From NCBI GenBank assembly GCA_963663135.2, contig CAXXRM010000004.1, positions 62,001 to 126,000 of the forward strand: a stretch of 64,000 nucleotides of DNA. Direction: 5' to 3'. The number at the start of each line of letters is the position of its first letter. The stretch's first letter is position 1. Of this stretch, positions 61,309 through 64,000 are shown in pieces. Made by a program: the position numbers and the translations under genes. The notes beneath the pieces are model-generated. The model was not told the origin of the DNA and did no database searches. It saw only the letters and a list, made by a program, of their open reading frames with translations. Source of the stretch: Io17-Chloro-G2 sp963663135 (GTDB lineage: Bacteria; Chloroflexota; Dehalococcoidia; Lucifugimonadales; UBA3495).

Positions 61309-61697
61309 GGCAAACGCATTCTAAAGTGACGGGCCAACGTTGTATCCAAAGTTATGCCTGCTCTTTTTTATCCGACCGGACACCTCCCCCGTCTTTCCCG
61401 CCGCAGCTGTAATCCAGAGCCCTTTCCCTGCGCAGACACGATTATGGCAGCGTAGAAACGCTAGGTATGGGCAAGCCGCGCCCCTCTCGTCGCCCTTGCC
61501 GCAGCGTGGTTCCTTCCACCCCACCGCCCTTGTCGCATGACCGTTCCTTGGACACCGGAGCCTGCTTAAAGGACAAAATGGGCTCTGGATTCCCGCTGCG
61601 GCGGGAAAGACGGGGAGGGACCCGCCAGATACCGCAACACCAACGCTTTGATGTAAATTGGCTTCCCCGAGTCCTACGATTTTAGAATGCGATAGCT
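61309..61697 (+). mobile_element. MITE-like palindromic repeat, copy 3
   Basis: This is the longest copy, about 389 bp. Outer ends GGCAAACGCATTCTAAAG and TTTTAGAATGCGAT are inverted relative to each other. Inner arms CCTCCCCCGTCTTTCCCGCC (from 61383) and GGCGGGAAAGACGGGGAGG (to 61618) are also inverted. The middle includes a short duplication (GCCCTTG-CGCA and GCCCTTG-CGCATGACC), making it longer than copy 2. No transposase is present. With flanks, it fills the gap (61234-61789) between tRNA-Pro and tlpA. Confidence 0.8.
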
Positions 61698-61789
61698 CTG
61701 TCTAACGTTGCTGGGCAGTCGCATTTCAAACCGCAGGTTTAGCGTCTGCAAAATCCCGTGCAGCGGTTCGGAGAGAGTGGCCGCCGTTC

Positions 61790-62383
61790 CTACCCCTGTT
61801 GGTCCAACATCATTTGGACCTTCTCTTCCAGGACTTCCCGGTCCAGCACCCCGGTCCAGCGTTCGAAGATTGAGCCGTCGGCGTTGATGAACACCGTGGT
61901 TGGCATCCCGATCACCTTGTAGTTCGGGATAACGTTGGGATCGTTTGTGAATCCGGCGGGGTAGGTGATATTCAATTCCCGCAGCAGGGTTTCAGCGTCG
62001 GCCTGGGAACCCAACCCCATGAATTGACCGACGTCCACGCCCACCAGCGTGGCATCCTCCTTGTTCTCGTCGTAGAAAGCCTGCAAGTCCGGCATTTCTG
62101 CCCGGCAAGGGGGACACAAACCGGCCCAGAAATTCAGCACCACCGGTTTGCCTTTGAGGTCGCTGACGTGGAGTTCGTCGCCTGCCGGGAAGCCTTCACC
62201 TTGGAATAGCGTAAATACTAAATCGGGAGCCGGTTCCCCGGGACTGCTGCACGCAAATGCCAGCATCATCATCAGGGCCCCCAAGGCCAGCGGGACCAAC
62301 CCAATCTTCCGGAGTTTCAAGGGATTCCTGGGGACATTGACATCAATCGAGGTATCGGGGCGTCCCAAGGACGGACCGGTCAT
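61790..62383 (-). CDS. TlpA/ResA-like thioredoxin lipoprotein
   Basis: This 197-residue protein has a hydrophobic N-terminal segment (residues 28-44) ending in a lipobox LAFAC with Cys45, so it is a membrane-anchored extracytoplasmic lipoprotein. The thioredoxin active site is W-A-G-L-C-P-P-C (Cys90/Cys93), with PVVLNFWA before it and IPNYKVIGMPTTVFI carrying the cis-Pro loop. It is a thiol-disulfide oxidoreductase, perhaps for cytochrome c maturation or extracytoplasmic thiol repair. The N-terminal 25 residues before the membrane segment are unusually long, so a later start is possible. Confidence 0.93.
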   Translation of the reverse strand: MTGPSLGRPDTSIDVNVPRNPLKLRKIGLVPLALGALMMMLAFACSSPGEPAPDLVFTLFQGEGFPAGDELHVSDLKGKPVVLNFWAGLCPPCRAEMPDLQAFYDENKEDATLVGVDVGQFMGLGSQADAETLLRELNITYPAGFTNDPNVIPNYKVIGMPTTVFINADGSIFERWTGVLDREVLEEKVQMMLDQQG

Positions 62384-62406
62384 ACTTGTTTATCTCCATG
62401 TGTGAA

Positions 62407-62440
62407 GGTATTCGCCGCCGTTGGGTAACCGGCGAATACC
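62407..62440 (-). terminator. Strong 11-bp hairpin between mfd and tlpA
   Basis: GGTATTCGCCG and CGGCGAATACC pair perfectly around 12 bases, 11 bp after the mfd stop on the reverse strand. There is only a short T-run (TTCAC) after it, so termination is likely but not classical. Confidence 0.5.
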
Positions 62441-62450
62441 TCGGATAGCC

Positions 62451-64000
62451 TCACGTCTTTGGGGCGACGGCCAGGTCCTTGAGGTTCTGTTGAAACACCT
62501 GTAATCGTTCGAGGACGAGGGTCAACCTGGACAGCCACTGCTTCCCTAACTGGCGCATGGACAGGTGAATCTGCTGATTACCCACTTTGGCTGCGGGGCC
62601 GAGGGCTTTTTCCAATGGAATCCTTGCTCCTCCGATTGGTACGGCCAAGGAAAGTGCAATGGATTCACTATCGTGAGTTATCGATTGTATCCCTACCGAA
62701 CCGGCCAATGCCCGCAGGGCGGCCAACTTCAGGAGGGATTCGGTTTCATCCGGCAGTGGGCCGAAGCGGTCTCGAAGCTCCTCCCGAAGCGCATTTACCT
62801 CGCCGCGGCCCCTTATCTTGGCGATCCTTTGGTACACCGCCAACCGTGTCGGGAGATGCGCGATGTAGCTTTCCGGAATCTGGGCCGGCTCCGGCAGTTC
62901 CACCCGGGGAAACCCGGAATCCTCCGTTGTTGACTGCTTGGCCCCCTGTTCTTCCGACGCTTTTAGCTGCTCCACGGCCTCTTGCAACAGTTGGCTATAA
63001 AGACTCAGGCCCACGTCATAGATATGGCCGCTTTGGGCTCCGCCCAGCAGGTTCCCCGCTCCTCGAATTTCCAGGTCTCGCATGGCGATGCGGAATCCGG
63101 ACCCCAACTCGGATGCTTCCAATATTGCCTGGATGCGCCTTTCGGCTGCTTCGGTGATGCGGCGGCCCTTCGGCAGCAACAAGTAGGCGTAGGCTCGGTG
63201 CTCTCCTCGCCCGACTCGACCTCTTAGCTGGTAAAGCTGGGACAGGCCGAAGCGGTCGGCCCGGTCCAGAATCAGGGTGTTGACGTTAGGCATGTCCAGG
63301 CCGGATTCGATGATGGTGGTGCACACCAGGATGTCGGCCTCGCCGGCGGCAAAGGCCACCATGACGTCTTCCAGGTCCGATTCAGGCATCTGGCCGTGGC
63401 CGACCAGGATACGGGCTTGCGGCACCAACTCGGCCAGTTGGGCTGCGGTTTGCCCGATGGTTCGTACCCGGTTATGCACAAAGAACAACTGCCCGTTTCT
63501 TTCCAGTTCCCGGAGAATTGCCTCCTTGATAACGTCTTCGCTGTACTCGGAGGCGAAGGTCTTGACCGGAAGACGCGCCTCTGGAGGCGTGTCCATCGTG
63601 CTTAAATCTCTTATGCCGGAAAGGGCCTGATTCAGCGTTCGGGGGATGGGCGTTGCGCTCAGCGTCAACACGTCCACCTCCCGGCGCAACTGGACCAGCC
63701 GTTCTTTGTGGGCCACGCCAAAGCGCTGCTCTTCATCCACCACCGCCAGGCCCAGGTTCTTGAAACCAATGTCCTTTTGCAGCAACCGGTGGGTGCCGAT
63801 CACAATATCTACGTCTCCGGACTTGAGGCCCGCAACCACTTCGTCCTGTTCCTTGGGCGTACGGAAGCGGCTGAGGACTTCCACCCTGACCGGGTAGGGG
63901 CTGAGACGCTCGCTGAAAGTGGCGTAGTGCTGCTGAGCAAGGACGGTGGTTGGCACCAGGACACCAACCTGAAAACCATCGTTCACTGCCTTGAACGCCG
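62451..64000 (-). CDS. mfd: Transcription-repair coupling factor Mfd, C-terminal part (partial)
   Basis: This is the C-terminal 511+ residues of Mfd, running off the right end; the N-terminal UvrB-like and RNA polymerase-binding domains are outside the window. SF2 helicase motifs are visible: VLVPTTVLAQQHYATF, VVDEEQRFGV (DEEQ box), LSATPIPRTLNQAL, TTIIESGLDMPNVNTLI and QLYQLRGRVGRGEHRAYAYLL. The end TRCF domain is present (SYIAHLPTRLAVYQRIA, LREELRDRFGPLPDE). Mfd removes RNA polymerase stalled at lesions and recruits UvrA. Confidence 0.96.
   Translation of the reverse strand, partial: AFKAVNDGFQVGVLVPTTVLAQQHYATFSERLSPYPVRVEVLSRFRTPKEQDEVVAGLKSGDVDIVIGTHRLLQKDIGFKNLGLAVVDEEQRFGVAHKERLVQLRREVDVLTLSATPIPRTLNQALSGIRDLSTMDTPPEARLPVKTFASEYSEDVIKEAILRELERNGQLFFVHNRVRTIGQTAAQLAELVPQARILVGHGQMPESDLEDVMVAFAAGEADILVCTTIIESGLDMPNVNTLILDRADRFGLSQLYQLRGRVGRGEHRAYAYLLLPKGRRITEAAERRIQAILEASELGSGFRIAMRDLEIRGAGNLLGGAQSGHIYDVGLSLYSQLLQEAVEQLKASEEQGAKQSTTEDSGFPRVELPEPAQIPESYIAHLPTRLAVYQRIAKIRGRGEVNALREELRDRFGPLPDETESLLKLAALRALAGSVGIQSITHDSESIALSLAVPIGGARIPLEKALGPAAKVGNQQIHLSMRQLGKQWLSRLTLVLERLQVFQQNLKDLAVAPKT

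Overview
The window is GC-rich chromosomal DNA with closely packed genes, short operons and many GTG/TTG starts. The mix suggests a Chloroflexota bacterium of the SAR202/Dehalococcoidia type. It has a split B12-dependent methylmalonyl-CoA mutase, three luciferase-like flavin monooxygenases, MmgE/PrpD, enoyl-CoA hydratases, CoA-transferase, CoxS/CoxM/CoxG, and housekeeping genes (yceD-rpmF-fabD-nusB-acpP, RNase J, FtsK, glmS, mfd, holA, one tRNA-Pro). The taxonomic placement is inference from gene content; no marker gene was compared.

Layout. 0.4-4.2 kb: methylmalonyl-CoA/acyl-CoA operon (mutase large subunit, acyl-CoA dehydrogenase, epimerase, B12-binding subunit). 4.4-5.4 kb: a frameshifted DUF7309/DUF6930 gene. 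5.5-15.9 kb: housekeeping block. 16.0-18.4 kb: an XRE-IrrE peptidase/DUF4411 toxin-like module bracketed by exact 16-bp direct repeats. 18.5-23.7 kb: catabolic genes and CO-dehydrogenase-like small and medium subunits without a large subunit. 24.1-37.0 kb: glmS, trehalose-synthase-like glycosyltransferase, phosphonoacetate-hydrolase-like enzyme, thrB-lysC, a TPR/HIRAN-like protein, crcB, SMP-30, branched-chain aminotransferase, and a 47-residue zinc-ribbon protein. 37.3-42.3 kb: cobalamin nucleotide-loop genes (cobC-like, cobQ, cobU, pduX-like) and a decarboxylating dehydrogenase. The B12 genes fit the B12-dependent mutase at the start of the window.

42.5-47.1 kb is an accessory, defence-rich patch: Uma2-like nuclease, HEPN/MNT pair, an orphan DpnI-type endonuclease, a DUF433/DUF5615 pair with a nonsense mutation, and a decayed gene fragment. 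Three copies (44.1, 48.4 and 61.3 kb) of a 300-390 bp palindromic, MITE-like repeat with inner and outer inverted repeats lie in or near accessory DNA. 49.0-60.9 kb is a second catabolic region: CoA-transferase, an SDR without the usual catalytic Tyr, VapBC, two flavin monooxygenases, NHL protein, two crotonases and a zinc alcohol dehydrogenase.

The most notable gene is at 55194-55775. A UGSC-family protein is interrupted by one in-frame TGA exactly at the U of the U-G-S-C motif, and a perfect 7-bp stem with a GUG loop lies 19 nt downstream. This is a selenoprotein with a bacterial SECIS-like hairpin, which ordinary gene calling would break into two. The right end is the C-terminal part of Mfd, running off the window.
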